Shown: positions 17,004 through 26,034 of the stretch, piece by piece
Position numbering within the stretch: the first letter of the stretch is position 1
Layout: every line of letters begins with the position of its first letter
Assembly (NCBI RefSeq): GCF_018224015.1
Contig: NZ_JAGPOT010000067.1
Span: 1-39,676, forward strand
DNA: 39,676 bases
Source: Pseudarthrobacter albicanus
Lineage (GTDB): Bacteria > Actinomycetota > Actinomycetes > Actinomycetales > Micrococcaceae
Direction of reading: 5' to 3'
Made by a program: the position numbers and the translations under genes
The notes under the pieces: model-generated
Database searches by the model: none
What the model was told of the DNA's origin: nothing
The model's input: only the letters and a program-made list of their open reading frames with translations

Positions 17004-17590
17004 TCAGACGCAACGGGAGGCGGCCACTCTCGTGACCGCCTCCCGCCCAGGGCGAATCCAGCAGCCGGCTACAAGCCATAAAGCGATCAGGCCAGGCAGA
17101 CTCTTCCCAGCCGCCGACCCCAACGCCAGGATCTCCACAGCTGACGGAGGCGCCTGCCAAAACTGCACCAGGTGACGCTCGGCCGACGAATCCACCACAG
17201 CGTCGAAATCCGCGTCCCTGCCCTCAGCGTGAAGCCGGACCCGATAACCCCCCGCATCCTCGCCCGCCACGGAGCCGACCTCCCGCACATCCGAGCCTGA
17301 CGGCTCGTTGAAGTACGCCAGACCCTGCGGCAGCACCAACGACACCTCCACGATGTCCTCCCAGCCGGACGCGACAGTAAGCGGCTCGCCGTCGAGGACC
17401 TCCACCGCCAGGCGAATGGGGCCCGAATGAATCCCCGTGCAGACCAGAGGAACCCGAAAGGCTCCCCGCCGCTCGCGGCCGCCTTGAGCGCCGCAATGGG
17501 ATCTTCCGGAGCGCGTGGCTCAACGACGAAGTCAACGGCGTGATCCCACGCCCTGATGTTGAAGTCCGCCGATTCGATCACAGGCCCCAT
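17004..17590 (-). pseudogene. Frameshifted gene, unknown family
   Basis: Two overlapping frames make one protein. Residues from ATG 17590 read MGPVIESADFNIRAWDHAVD and go on to EPFGFLW; the next frame picks up at CTGIHSGPIRLAVEVLDGEP and runs on through GYRVRLHAEGRDADFDAVVD to the stop at 17004. The join is near 17440 and needs a one- or two-base indel. The GYRVRxHAxGRD...xxQxW pattern is one I associate with unnamed actinobacterial proteins. The last ~45 residues look unrelated and overlap a hairpin, so the C-terminus may also be lost. No function can be given. Confidence 0.65.
17014..17045. terminator. Hairpin after the exonuclease gene
   Basis: CGGGAGGCGG and CCGCCTCCCG (10 bp), one mismatch, then CAC/GTG with a TCTC loop. 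It lies 35 nt past the exonuclease stop. Confidence 0.6.
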
Positions 17591-17613
17591 CCTCTCAGGC
17601 GATGTCCACGTAG

Positions 17614-17732
17614 AACGCGTTCGAGTCGATGACCCGCTCGGCCGGGCTCGGTGCCAGGCCCGAAAAGTCCTCTCCGAAGGCGAAGTCCTGCAGATGGTCG
17701 GCGGCCACCTGGCCCCCGCAGCCCTGGCCTGA
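17614..17732 (+). pseudogene. Remnant copy of the exonuclease/BRCT 3' end
   Basis: Two blocks match the upstream gene. NAFESMTRSAGLGARPEK resembles PEAKIRSAELGARPES. VLSEGEVLQMVGGHLAPAALA, ending in TGA at 17730-17732, nearly equals the true C-terminus VLSEGEFLQMLGGHLAAALA. About 135 bp between the blocks are missing in the copy. No start codon or nuclease domain. Confidence 0.75.
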
Positions 17733-17798
17733 GGCGCCCCGGAACGGGTGGCCGGGTCACACGGCGCAACAATCCTTTCCGCACCCGGGGCCTGCTCC

Positions 17799-17804
17799 TA
17801 GCCT
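17799..17804 (+). promoter_or_regulatory. Leaderless -10 box of the DUF4395 gene
   Basis: TAGCCT, 6 nt (TGCACC) before ATG 17811. Confidence 0.5.
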
Positions 17805-17810
17805 TGCACC

Positions 17811-18326
17811 ATGGGCAATACGATCGGAATCGACTGGCGGAAGGTCTTTGCGTTCCCGAACCCCGTGAACGAGTATGCCGCGCGCATCACGGCCGGTCTC
17901 GTGGTGGCGCTGTCCGTAGCGACCCTTGTGACGGGCCTGCTGACCGGCGCGGGCTGGGGCCTTGCCGTGATCGCCGTCGGGTTCTGGCTGCGACTGCTGT
18001 TCGGCCCCCGGATCTCGCCCTTCGGGATTCTCTCCGTCAAGGTCCTCACGCCCATGCTCGGCAAGACACGCCTCGTCGCGGGCCCGCCGAAGCGTTTCGC
18101 CCAGGGCCTCGGCGCCGCGATGTCCACGGCTGCCGCAATCCTTTTCGCCGTAGGCCTGGTGCCGGCCGCGTGGCTCCTGCTCGCGGTGCTGATTGCCGCC
18201 GCCTCGCTGGAATCGTTTGCCGGCTTCTGCCTCGGCTGCGCCGTCTTCGGCTTCCTGCAGCGCCGCGGCCTCATCCCCGAGGACATCTGCGAGGCCTGCA
18301 ACAACATCACGCTGCGCCGCACCTGA
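17811..18326 (+). CDS. DUF4395 family membrane protein
   Basis: A 171-aa protein with two pairs of membrane helices separated by a loop (SPFGILSVKVLTPMLGKTR). The family signature NPVNEYAARITA (from residue 17) and the Cys pair in FAGFCLGCAVFG are present, plus a later Cys pair near the C-terminus (DICEACNN). Members often sit beside thiosulfate sulfurtransferase or thioredoxin genes, hinting at sulfur or redox roles; here the neighbours give no support. Converges on the next gene with only 23 bp between. Confidence 0.85.
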   Translation: MGNTIGIDWRKVFAFPNPVNEYAARITAGLVVALSVATLVTGLLTGAGWGLAVIAVGFWLRLLFGPRISPFGILSVKVLTPMLGKTRLVAGPPKRFAQGLGAAMSTAAAILFAVGLVPAAWLLLAVLIAAASLESFAGFCLGCAVFGFLQRRGLIPEDICEACNNITLRRT

Positions 18327-18349
18327 CGCGTGGGTCCGGCCCCGTGCGC

Positions 18350-19510
18350 TCAGGCGCCGGTAAGAACGGCCAGCCGGGACGCCATGCCGCGGATGACCTC
18401 CGGGGCTTCGAGCGCCTCCAGCCACGCGGCCGGCAGGCATTCCTCGCCGTAGTACGTGCCCAGGAGGTTCCCAGCAATCGACGCGGTGGAATCGCTGTCC
18501 CCGCTGTGGTTCACGGCAACGGCGATCGCCGCCCGGAAGTGGTCCTGCGGACGGGCGGAATCGGCCGCCGTCGTCTCCGGGGCAGTGGCCAGCACCGCAA
18601 AAAGCGCGACGGCGAGTGCCTCCTCGGCAACCCACCCTTCGCCGAGCTCCCGGACCAGATCCTCCGGGCTGAGCAGTGCGCCGGCGGCGGGCTGTCCGGG
18701 CTGCGGGGCCAGCCGCAAGGCCGCCTCCAGCCGTTCGACCAGGGCGGGATCCGGGGACTCGTTCCTGCCCAGGTCCGCCTCGCGCAGGTGGGCCAGGGCG
18801 AGGCTGGCGGCTTCGCGCAGGCCGCGGCCGGCCGCCAGGAAGTGGATCATCAGGCTCAGGGCGCCCGAACCCTGCCGGGCCGCGGGATGGCCGTGGGTGA
18901 GGGATGCCGCGTCGGAGCTCAGTTTGTAGACGGATCCGGGCGCGATGTGGGGGATCAGGCCGAACGGTGCCGAGCGCATCACCGTGCCGCAGCCCTTGGA
19001 ATCGGGATTGACCGGCCGGTACACCGTGCCCATCTCGCCGGTGGCGAGGCCGCTCAGGCACGCCTTGCCGGGGGCCCTCCGGTGTTTGAGGACCTCGTGC
19101 GTGTCGATCCAGCGCGGAGGCTGCACCGGCGCCGACGCCGGGAGCGGCACGCCCTGGGTCCCGAGCCAGCGCAGGTACGCGAGCCACAGACAGGCGTTGG
19201 TGTCCGCGCCGACCCCGTCGTTGGCCCACTCCAGCGCCTCCACGAGGCCGTCGACCGTGTAGAGCGTCAACTGGGTGTCGTCGGAGAAGTGGCTGCCGCC
19301 GTCGAGCGCCGCAAAGTCCTGCAGCCCCGCGGGGCCGAACCGGGCGCGGATGGCCGCGATGTCATCGAATTCGACGGTGTACCCGAGTGAATCCCCCAGG
19401 GCACCGCCGAGCAGGCAGCCGTGGATGCGGGACTCGCGGGACGGCGCCGGTGCGGACAGCGCCGACGGGAGGGGACGCGGTGCGGGGGTGGTGCCGGGCT
19501 CGGTGCTCAT
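18350..19510 (-). CDS. ADP-ribosylglycohydrolase family protein
   Basis: A 386-aa protein of the DraG/ARH fold, which removes ADP-ribose from protein side chains or free ADP-ribose conjugates using two Mg ions. Motifs: GCLLGGALGDSLGYTVEF, then SDDTQLTLYT (Mg ligands), GCGTVMRSAPFGL and the C-terminal NHSGDSDSTASIAGNLLG. Start ATG 19510 is preceded by GAAGG, and also by a TAAATT box 7 nt upstream. The N-terminal 28 residues are Pro/Ala-rich. No partner ADP-ribosyltransferase is in the window. Confidence 0.92.
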   Translation of the reverse strand: MSTEPGTTPAPRPLPSALSAPAPSRESRIHGCLLGGALGDSLGYTVEFDDIAAIRARFGPAGLQDFAALDGGSHFSDDTQLTLYTVDGLVEALEWANDGVGADTNACLWLAYLRWLGTQGVPLPASAPVQPPRWIDTHEVLKHRRAPGKACLSGLATGEMGTVYRPVNPDSKGCGTVMRSAPFGLIPHIAPGSVYKLSSDAASLTHGHPAARQGSGALSLMIHFLAAGRGLREAASLALAHLREADLGRNESPDPALVERLEAALRLAPQPGQPAAGALLSPEDLVRELGEGWVAEEALAVALFAVLATAPETTAADSARPQDHFRAAIAVAVNHSGDSDSTASIAGNLLGTYYGEECLPAAWLEALEAPEVIRGMASRLAVLTGA

Positions 19511-19666
19511 GCCTTCAAATTTACCCCGGCCCCGCGCGGCCGCAGGACGCAAGGTCCGCCGCAAGGTCCGCTGCAGCTGTCCGCTGCAGCGGCCGACGGC
19601 GGGCGCCGCGTAGGGTGCTGTTGGACCCGTCGGGTGCCGTCAGGCCGAGCAGAGGACAACCAGCGA

Positions 19667-20023
19667 ATGCGTGAACCAGTGTGGCGGAAGTCGGGAAGCA
19701 CTCCCGACTACAGATTCTCGCTTGCCAACGAACGCACCTTCCTTGCCTGGATCAGGACATCCCTGGCCCTCATCGCCGGGGCCCTGGCGATTGACCAGCT
19801 GGCCCCGTCCATCGCGCCCGGTCCGGTCCGCATCGGCCTGTGCGTCATCCTGGCGGTCCTGGGGGCCGGCCTGGCCGCCCTGTCCTACCGCCGCTGGGGG
19901 CAGATGGAGGCGGCCATGCGGAACAACCGGGAGCTGCCGTTTTCCGGCCTGATGCTCGTGATGACCATCGGCGTGGCTGCCGCGGCCTTCACCTTTGCCG
20001 TCCTGATCCTGGTGGCGCGTTGA
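19667..20023 (+). CDS. DUF202 (YidH-like) membrane protein
   Basis: A 118-aa protein with three membrane helices. The DUF202 signature RFSLANERTFLAWIRTSLALI is at residues 16-36. Function unknown. Its stop overlaps the next DUF202 gene by 4 nt (TTGA), so the two are translated as a pair. They may form a complex. Confidence 0.87.
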   Translation: MREPVWRKSGSTPDYRFSLANERTFLAWIRTSLALIAGALAIDQLAPSIAPGPVRIGLCVILAVLGAGLAALSYRRWGQMEAAMRNNRELPFSGLMLVMTIGVAAAAFTFAVLILVAR

Positions 20024-20373
20024 GCGCAGAACCGGTCGGGGACCCCGGGCTCCAGCCCGAGCGGACCTCGTTGGCCTGGCGCCGGACGCTGCTGGCCCTC
20101 GTGGTGGCGGACCTGCTGATCTGGCGCAGCTGGGCGCTCGCCGGAACCCGCACCGCCGCCCCGGCGGCCGGCACGGGTGGCCCGGACTACCTGGGCATCT
20201 GCGCGCTGACGGCCATGGCGGCCACCGTCGTCCTCTGCATCTGCGTGCTGGCCCGCGGCCGGGAACTCCGGCGCTCCACGGCGGCACCTGCCGCGGTCCT
20301 CCTGCGCTGGGCGGCCGGCGCCGTCGTCGTCCTGGCCGGGAGCGCCGTCGCCGCGGTGGCCCTAGGCCACTAA
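20020..20373 (+). CDS. Second DUF202 membrane protein
   Basis: A 117-aa protein with three helices and the short signature ERTSLAWRRTLLALVVADLL. The start is TTG 20020, inferred from the 4-nt overlap with the upstream gene and from homologue-like N-terminus MSAEPVGDPGLQPERT. Paired DUF202 genes of this kind are frequent in actinobacteria; the role is unknown. Confidence 0.83.
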   Translation: MSAEPVGDPGLQPERTSLAWRRTLLALVVADLLIWRSWALAGTRTAAPAAGTGGPDYLGICALTAMAATVVLCICVLARGRELRRSTAAPAAVLLRWAAGAVVVLAGSAVAAVALGH

Positions 20374-20431
20374 GCCCGGACCCAGCGAACGCCCAGAATC
20401 CGCTGGAAGACTTCTCGCGGACCAATCTTCC

Positions 20432-20460
20432 GGGCGGGGGGCACACCGCGCGCCCCGCCC
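20432..20460 (+). terminator. Candidate hairpin after the DUF202 pair
   Basis: GGGCGGGG (20432-20439) and CCCCGCCC (20453-20460), 8 bp, 13-nt loop. No T-tract. Low support. Confidence 0.35.
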
Positions 20461-20520
20461 CTGAGCCGCCGGCCGAAGAACCGTGCAGCCGCAGACCCCA
20501 AGCTAAGGAATTTACTGAAC

Positions 20521-21468
20521 ATGACCACGCCTGTGCCAGCCCCCGAGACGGGCGGCGCCAAACCGTCCGCCACCCGCGAGAATGCGCTCCGGCCCGGACT
20601 GGTGGCACGGCTCTCCGCCGAGGCCGTCGGGACACTGTTCGTGGTGGTCGCAGGCCTGGGCGTACCGCTGTTCACCATCCCGCAGTCCAACCCGCTGCCC
20701 GCATCCCTCGCCGCAGGCCTGGCGCTGACGGCGTCCATGCTGGCGTTCGGCTACCTCTCCGGCGGCCACTTCAACCCCGCGGTCACGGTGGGAAATGCCA
20801 TTGCCGGCCGCATCCGGCTGAAGGAAGCCGCGGCCTACCTCGGCGCCCAGCTCGTGGGCGCGCTGCTCGGGGCCGTCACGCTCTTCGGCATCCTGCGCAC
20901 GGTCCCCACGATCAGTGACAGCCGGGCCGCGTTTGACACCGTCACCGCAGGCTTCGGCGAACACTCCATCATCCAGGTCCCGATGGCCGGGGTGCTGCTC
21001 GTGGAGGTCCTCGGTGCGGCCCTGCTCGTCGCCGTCTACCTGGGCACCACCTCGGGGCGCAACCCCGCGAAGGCTACGGCTCCGTTCGCCGTCGGCCTGG
21101 CCACGGCCGTGCTGCTGCAGCTTGGCCAGGCGATCGGCAACGCGCCCTTCAACCCCGCCCGCGCCACCGCCTCCGCCATCTTCAGCAACACCGGCTCCCT
21201 CGGACAGCTGTGGCTCTTCTGGGTTGCTCCCCTGCTCGGCGCCGCCCTCGCGGGACTTCTCTTCCGCGGCTTCGGGCAGAGCGCCGCGCAGCCGCAGCCT
21301 GCCGTTTCGAAGGCCGTGCCGGACCGTGCGGACGGCGAGGAAGACGCCGAGCCGGACGCCGCCTGGGCCCATGCTTCCGCTGCTCCGGCAGCCCATGCCC
21401 CGGCACAGGAGTCCGGGACGACGGGCGGCGACGAGGCCCGCGACTTCTTTGACAAGCGCGGAGAGTAG
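20521..21468 (+). CDS. MIP family channel (aquaporin-like)
   Basis: A 315-aa channel with six helices and both pore half-helices: GGHFNPAVT near residue 80 and NAPFNPARA near 203. It should pass water or small neutral solutes; the residues do not let me choose between water and glycerol. The C-terminal ~60 residues are an acidic, Ala/Pro-rich cytoplasmic tail, unusual in length. An AAGGA site lies upstream of ATG 20521. A 26-bp-arm palindrome follows 12 nt after the stop. Confidence 0.9.
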   Translation: MTTPVPAPETGGAKPSATRENALRPGLVARLSAEAVGTLFVVVAGLGVPLFTIPQSNPLPASLAAGLALTASMLAFGYLSGGHFNPAVTVGNAIAGRIRLKEAAAYLGAQLVGALLGAVTLFGILRTVPTISDSRAAFDTVTAGFGEHSIIQVPMAGVLLVEVLGAALLVAVYLGTTSGRNPAKATAPFAVGLATAVLLQLGQAIGNAPFNPARATASAIFSNTGSLGQLWLFWVAPLLGAALAGLLFRGFGQSAAQPQPAVSKAVPDRADGEEDAEPDAAWAHASAAPAAHAPAQESGTTGGDEARDFFDKRGE

Positions 21469-21480
21469 CACCGCTTCCAA

Positions 21481-21545
21481 GCAACGCGGGGTCACTTACG
21501 GCCCATCCCGGCCGCCTGCATGGGCCGTAAGTGACCCCGCGTTGC
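21481..21545. repeat. Long palindrome, family 2, copy 1
   Basis: Perfect 26-bp arms (21481-21506 and 21520-21545; left arm begins GCAACGCGGGGTCACTTACG) with a 13-nt loop. The core 63 bp (21482-21544) aligns end to end with the palindrome at 29391-29453. Likely a terminator-like hairpin between the aquaporin gene and sbcD. Confidence 0.85.
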
Positions 21546-21583
21546 GGTCGGGGCGGCTGCACAAAACTGTCGGTGGCAGCCGA

Positions 21584-21589
21584 TACCGT
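21584..21589 (+). promoter_or_regulatory. Leaderless -10 box of sbcD
   Basis: TACCGT, 6 nt (AGGAGC) before ATG 21596. AGGAG also resembles a ribosome site but is too close to the ATG to be ideal. Confidence 0.45.
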
Positions 21590-21595
21590 AGGAGC

Positions 21596-22771
21596 ATGCG
21601 GTTATTGCACACCTCGGACTGGCACCTGGGCCGGTCATTCCACGGCGTCGGGATGCTCGACGCCCAGCGCGCCTTCGTGGACCAGCTCGTCACGTTCGTC
21701 CGGAAGGAAGGGGTCGACGTCGTCCTCATCGCCGGGGACGTCTATGACCGCGCCCTGCCGGGAGTCGACGTTGTCGGCCTGCTCGACGACGCGCTGGTGC
21801 GGATCACGGGCGCCGGCGCCCAGGTGGTGCTGACCAGCGGGAACCACGATTCGGCCATCCGGCTCGGGTTCGCCTCCCGGCTGCTGGAGCGCGGGGGAGT
21901 GCATCTGCGGACGCGGCTGGCGGAGCTGGACAAACCCGTCCTGTTTCCCCTCGGCGAGGGCAGTGAGGACGGCCCCGTGCTGGCGGTCTACGGCATTCCC
22001 TGGCTGGAGCCCCGGCTGGTCGCGGAGCAGCTGGGGGTCGGGACGGCGAGCCACTATGAGGTGACGCGGGCCGCGACGGCACTCATCCGGGACGATCTCG
22101 GCGTCCGTTCCGCGACGCGGACGGTTCATTCGGTGGTGCTGGCGCACACCTTCGCGAGCGGCGGCATCAGCTCGGACAGCGAGCGGGACCTGAGCATCGG
22201 CGGGGTGGGTGCCGTGCCGCTGGATCTCTTCGACGGGTTCGGGTACACCGCGCTCGGGCACCTGCACGGCCGGCAGGAGCTTTCGCCCGCCGTGCGGTAC
22301 TCAGGATCACCGCTCGCGTACTCCTTCTCCGAGGCGAAGCACCGGAAGGGCGGCTGGCTGGTGGACGTCGGGGCCGCGGGCATCACGGGCGTCACCGAGG
22401 TGCTCTGGGAGGCGCCGCGGACCCTGGCCGTGCTGCGGGGCAGGCTCGAGGAGCTGCTCTCTTCGGAGGAATTCGTCTGGGCCGAGGACGCCTACTGCCA
22501 GGTCACGCTGACGGACGCCCAACGCCCCGCGCAGGCCATGGAAAGGCTGCGCGCCCGTTTTACGGACACCCTGGTGCTTGGGTTCGAGCCCGAAGGGGCG
22601 GCCGCGGCGGCCAGGACCAGCTACAGCAGACGGCTCGCCGAGGCCGACGACGACCTGTCCATCTGCTCCGGCTTCCTGGCGCACGTCCGGGGCCGGGACG
22701 CGGACGACGCCGAAACGGCAGTCCTTGCCGAAGCCCTGGAAGCCGTCCGCCTGGAAGGGATTTCCCTGTGA
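21596..22771 (+). CDS. sbcD: Exonuclease SbcD (Mre11-like)
   Basis: A 391-aa Mn-dependent nuclease subunit of the SbcCD complex, which cuts DNA hairpins and blocked ends. Metallophosphoesterase motifs: LLHTSDWHLGRSFHG (Asp8, His10), IAGDVYDRA, LTSGNHDSA, VVLAHTF and TALGHLHG. ATG 21596 begins exactly at this conserved N-terminus. Its end overlaps sbcC by 4 nt (GTGA). Confidence 0.95.
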   Translation: MRLLHTSDWHLGRSFHGVGMLDAQRAFVDQLVTFVRKEGVDVVLIAGDVYDRALPGVDVVGLLDDALVRITGAGAQVVLTSGNHDSAIRLGFASRLLERGGVHLRTRLAELDKPVLFPLGEGSEDGPVLAVYGIPWLEPRLVAEQLGVGTASHYEVTRAATALIRDDLGVRSATRTVHSVVLAHTFASGGISSDSERDLSIGGVGAVPLDLFDGFGYTALGHLHGRQELSPAVRYSGSPLAYSFSEAKHRKGGWLVDVGAAGITGVTEVLWEAPRTLAVLRGRLEELLSSEEFVWAEDAYCQVTLTDAQRPAQAMERLRARFTDTLVLGFEPEGAAAAARTSYSRRLAEADDDLSICSGFLAHVRGRDADDAETAVLAEALEAVRLEGISL

Positions 22772-25700
22772 GGATCCACCGCCTCGAGATTTCCGCCTTT
22801 GGCCCGTTCGCCGGCACCGAACACATCGATTTCGACCGCCTGAGCGCGCACGGGCTCTTCCTGCTGAACGGGCCCACCGGCGCGGGCAAGACCAGTGTCC
22901 TTGATGCCATCTGCTTCGCCCTGTACGGCTCGGTACCCGGCGCCCGGCAGGACGGCAAGCGGCTGCGCAGCGACCACGCCGGGGCCGCCGTCGAACCGCG
23001 GGTCACCTGCGAGTTTTCGGCCAGGGGCAGGCACTTTGAAGTGTCGCGGTCGCCCGCCTGGGACAGGCCCAGCGCCAGGGGCAGGAACGGTTCCACCGCC
23101 CAAAAGGCGAACACGTTGCTGCGCGAACGCGTTGACGGCGCCTGGCTGGAGAAGTCGGGCCGCAACGACGAGGCCGGGGCCGAGATCGCCGACATTCTGG
23201 GCATGAACCGGGAGCAGTTCACCCGCGTGGTCATGCTGCCGCAGGGGGACTTCGCGGCCTTCCTGCGCTCCAAGGCCACGGAACGCCTTGAACTGCTGCA
23301 GAGCCTGTTCGGCACGCAGCGCTTCGAAGCAGTGGAACAGGAACTGGCCCGGAAGGCACAGGCGGCCCGGACCGAGGTCGCCGGCCTCAACAACCAGCTG
23401 GAACTGCTGCTCGCCCGGGCCGAGGAAGAGACAACGGCCCTCGAACTCGATACGGCCGGGGCCCCGGACCGGGAAGGCGCCGATGCGCTCCTGGCCTGGC
23501 TGGGGGACAGTGCGGCCTCCGCGGCCAAGGAACGCCAGGCGGCCGCGGCGGAGGCCGAGCGGCGCAGGGCCGAACACGCGGCGGGACTGGACGCCGCGGC
23601 GGCGCGCGCGGCGCGCCAGGCCAGGCTTGCCGCCGCGGAACTTCGTCGGTCCGGCGCCGAGTCCGCCGCGCCCGTCCTCGCCGCGAAGACCGGCAAGCTG
23701 GGCCTGCACCGCAGGGCCGAGGTGCTCGGCGGCCAGCTGGAGGCCGTGGAACGCGCAGCGGACGCCGAGGAGACGGCCGCCCAGGCCATGGCCGGGGCCG
23801 CCGCGGAACTGCAGACGGCGGCCCTCAGCGACCCCGAACTCACGGGGCTCGGACTCGCTGGCACCGACGCCGCCGGCCTCGAACTCACCGGTTCCGAAGC
23901 CGCCGGCCCGGACCGCCAGGCCCCTCCTGCCGGCGGGGCAACCCTTGACGGCACTGCCCAGCGGAGCGCCCTGGTCCGACTGCGCTCGGTGCGGGCGGTG
24001 CTGGAGGAACGGTTGCCCGAGGAGTCCAGGCTTGCCGGGCTGATCGCGCGCACCGGCCAGCTGGGCACGGCGCTGGAGCAGCTCACCGCGGACCGCAATT
24101 CGGGCGCTGCGGCCCTGGATACCCTGCGCACGGAAGCGGCCGGGCTGCTCGCAGGTCTCCGTCCGCTCGAGGAACTCGCGGCCGAGGTCCGGCTGCGGAC
24201 CAAGGAGGCTGCGGCGGCCGGGGAGCTCGTGGCCATGGTCGGGCGCCATGCGGCGGCCGAGGCGGCGTGCGCCGGCGTGGCGGAACGCCACCGGCTCGCC
24301 CGGGATGAGCACCAGGACCGGCGCCAGCGCTGGCTTGATCTGCGCGAGGAACGGCTCGCCAATGCCGCCGCCGAGCTCGCCGCGCAGCTGCTCTCCGGCG
24401 TCGCCTGCCCGGTGTGCGGCAGTCCGGACCATCCGGCGCCCGCCCCGGCCGCGGCGTCCGCACTGGCCGTCGCCGAGGCGGAGCAGAGCGCGCAGGACGC
24501 CTGCGAGGCCGCGGAAGCGGCGCTGTCCGCGCTGGAGCGCCAACTTGCCGATGCCCAGCAGGAGGTCGCGGTCCTGGCGGCGCAGGGCGGCAGCACCGCG
24601 CCCGAGGAAGCACGCCGTGACGCGGCTGTGGCCACGGAACGGGCGGCCGAAGCCGCCGCCGCAGCCAAGGGGCTCGCCGTCAGCCGCGCCCGGCAGGCCG
24701 AGCTTGCGGGGGAGATCTCTGCCGCCGAACAGGCACAGGCGGAGGCCGCCGCCGGCATCGCCCAGACGGAATCCGCCATGGCGGAAGTCCAGGAACAGGC
24801 GGACGCCCTCGAACTGTCCCTCGGGAAACTGCGCTCCGGCCACCGCACCCTGGCGGGGCGCATCGCCGCCGTTGGCAAGGCGACGGCGGTCCTGGAACGG
24901 GCCGAGGATGCCCGGACCGGGCTGGAACAGGCCCGGACCCGCACGGCAGGCGCGCGGCAGCAGCTGGAACAGGCCCTTCCCGCGTCCGGCTTCGAATCCG
25001 CGGCCGAGGCCCGTGCCGCGTTGCTCGCGGCGCCCGACGCTGCGGCGCTGGAAGCGGCCATCCGTGCCGGACAGGACGAAGCCGCACGGGTTGAAGAGCT
25101 CTTCGCCGGTGAGGAACTCGCCCTGGCTGCCCGGGAGCTGGAGGCCGAGGGGCCGCTCGGGGACGACGTCCTGGAGCGGCTCCAGGCAGCGGCTGCCCTG
25201 GCCGAACGCGAGGCGCGGGACGCCGCGCTCGGGTCCGGCCTTGCGGAGAAGTCCGTGCGCACCCTGGGCCGGATCACGGCCGAGTATGCCGGGCTCGCCG
25301 CCGCTGGAAGCGGGCCGCGGGAACGCGCAGCACTCCTGAACGCCCTGGCCGACGCGGCCCGGGGCGCCGGGGACAACACCTACCGCATGAGCCTGAACAG
25401 CTACGTGCTCGCCGCCAGGCTCGAACAGGTGGCGGTCGCCGCCTCGGAGCGACTGGTCGGCATGAGCGATGGCCGCTACACCTTGGAGCACACGGACGCC
25501 AAGGCCGCACGCGGGGCGAAGTCCGGGCTGGGCCTGGAGGTCGTGGACGAGTGGACCGGACTGCGCCGCGACACGGCAACGCTGTCCGGCGGCGAATCGT
25601 TCATGGCCTCCCTGGCCCTGGCCCTGGGACTGGCGGACGTGGTGCAGCAGGAATCCGGCGGGGTGGACATCGAGACCCTCTTCGTCGACGAGGGATTCGG

Positions 25701-25884
25701 CAGCCTCGACGAACAGGCCCTCGAACAGGTGATGGACGCCCTCGAAGGGCTCCGGGACGGCGGGCGGGTGGTCGGGCTCGTGAGCCATGTGGGGGAAATG
25801 AAACAGCGCATCAGCACCCAGCTCCAGGTGGTCAAGGGCCGCAACGGGTCCACCCTGCACATCTCCGACGACGCCGAGGGCTGA
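22768..25884 (+). CDS. sbcC: Exonuclease SbcC (Rad50-like ATPase)
   Basis: A 1038-aa SMC-like ATPase partner of SbcD. Walker A GPTGAGKT (35-42), Q-loop near VVMLPQGDFAAFL, long Ala/Glu-rich coiled coils, zinc hook CPVC at 547-550, signature LSGGE 939-943 and Walker B TLFVDEGFGSLD ~970-981. The coiled-coil arms are nearly pure Ala/Glu/Arg, which produces very long antisense open frames with no biological support. The start is GTG 22768, coupled to sbcD. Confidence 0.95.
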   Translation: MRIHRLEISAFGPFAGTEHIDFDRLSAHGLFLLNGPTGAGKTSVLDAICFALYGSVPGARQDGKRLRSDHAGAAVEPRVTCEFSARGRHFEVSRSPAWDRPSARGRNGSTAQKANTLLRERVDGAWLEKSGRNDEAGAEIADILGMNREQFTRVVMLPQGDFAAFLRSKATERLELLQSLFGTQRFEAVEQELARKAQAARTEVAGLNNQLELLLARAEEETTALELDTAGAPDREGADALLAWLGDSAASAAKERQAAAAEAERRRAEHAAGLDAAAARAARQARLAAAELRRSGAESAAPVLAAKTGKLGLHRRAEVLGGQLEAVERAADAEETAAQAMAGAAAELQTAALSDPELTGLGLAGTDAAGLELTGSEAAGPDRQAPPAGGATLDGTAQRSALVRLRSVRAVLEERLPEESRLAGLIARTGQLGTALEQLTADRNSGAAALDTLRTEAAGLLAGLRPLEELAAEVRLRTKEAAAAGELVAMVGRHAAAEAACAGVAERHRLARDEHQDRRQRWLDLREERLANAAAELAAQLLSGVACPVCGSPDHPAPAPAAASALAVAEAEQSAQDACEAAEAALSALERQLADAQQEVAVLAAQGGSTAPEEARRDAAVATERAAEAAAAAKGLAVSRARQAELAGEISAAEQAQAEAAAGIAQTESAMAEVQEQADALELSLGKLRSGHRTLAGRIAAVGKATAVLERAEDARTGLEQARTRTAGARQQLEQALPASGFESAAEARAALLAAPDAAALEAAIRAGQDEAARVEELFAGEELALAARELEAEGPLGDDVLERLQAAAALAEREARDAALGSGLAEKSVRTLGRITAEYAGLAAAGSGPRERAALLNALADAARGAGDNTYRMSLNSYVLAARLEQVAVAASERLVGMSDGRYTLEHTDAKAARGAKSGLGLEVVDEWTGLRRDTATLSGGESFMASLALALGLADVVQQESGGVDIETLFVDEGFGSLDEQALEQVMDALEGLRDGGRVVGLVSHVGEMKQRISTQLQVVKGRNGSTLHISDDAEG

Positions 25885-25912
25885 GCCCGGCCAGGCTGAG
25901 CAGGCGGAATTC

Positions 25913-25957
25913 CATTGGCCATGGTGGCAGACAAGACCCTTGCCACCATGGCCAATG
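25913..25957. promoter_or_regulatory. 17-bp inverted repeat overlapping an MFS gene promoter
   Basis: The arms CATTGGCCATGGTGGCA (25913-25929) and its exact complement (25941-25957) flank an 11-nt loop. The right arm covers the -35 and spacer of the promoter below, so it is a candidate operator. It could also terminate sbcDC. Confidence 0.6.
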
Positions 25958-25967
25958 CCGCTACTAT
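25940..25967 (+). promoter_or_regulatory. Promoter of the MFS gene
   Basis: TTGCCA (25940-25945), 16 bp, TACTAT (25962-25967). The leader to the start would be about 60 nt and contains GGGAGGAGGG at 25994-26003. Confidence 0.5.
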
Positions 25968-26034
25968 TGAACAGTTACCGGGTCGCGCGCATCGGGAGGA
26001 GGGACGATGCGCACCATTGAACGAACCCGGAATC

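Noticed and set aside
22621..25860. Very long open frame antisense to sbcC (over 1000 codons)
   Set aside because: It mirrors the Ala/Glu-rich coiled-coil coding of sbcC in high-GC codons, has no family resemblance and no ribosome site; the sense gene has all SbcC motifs.
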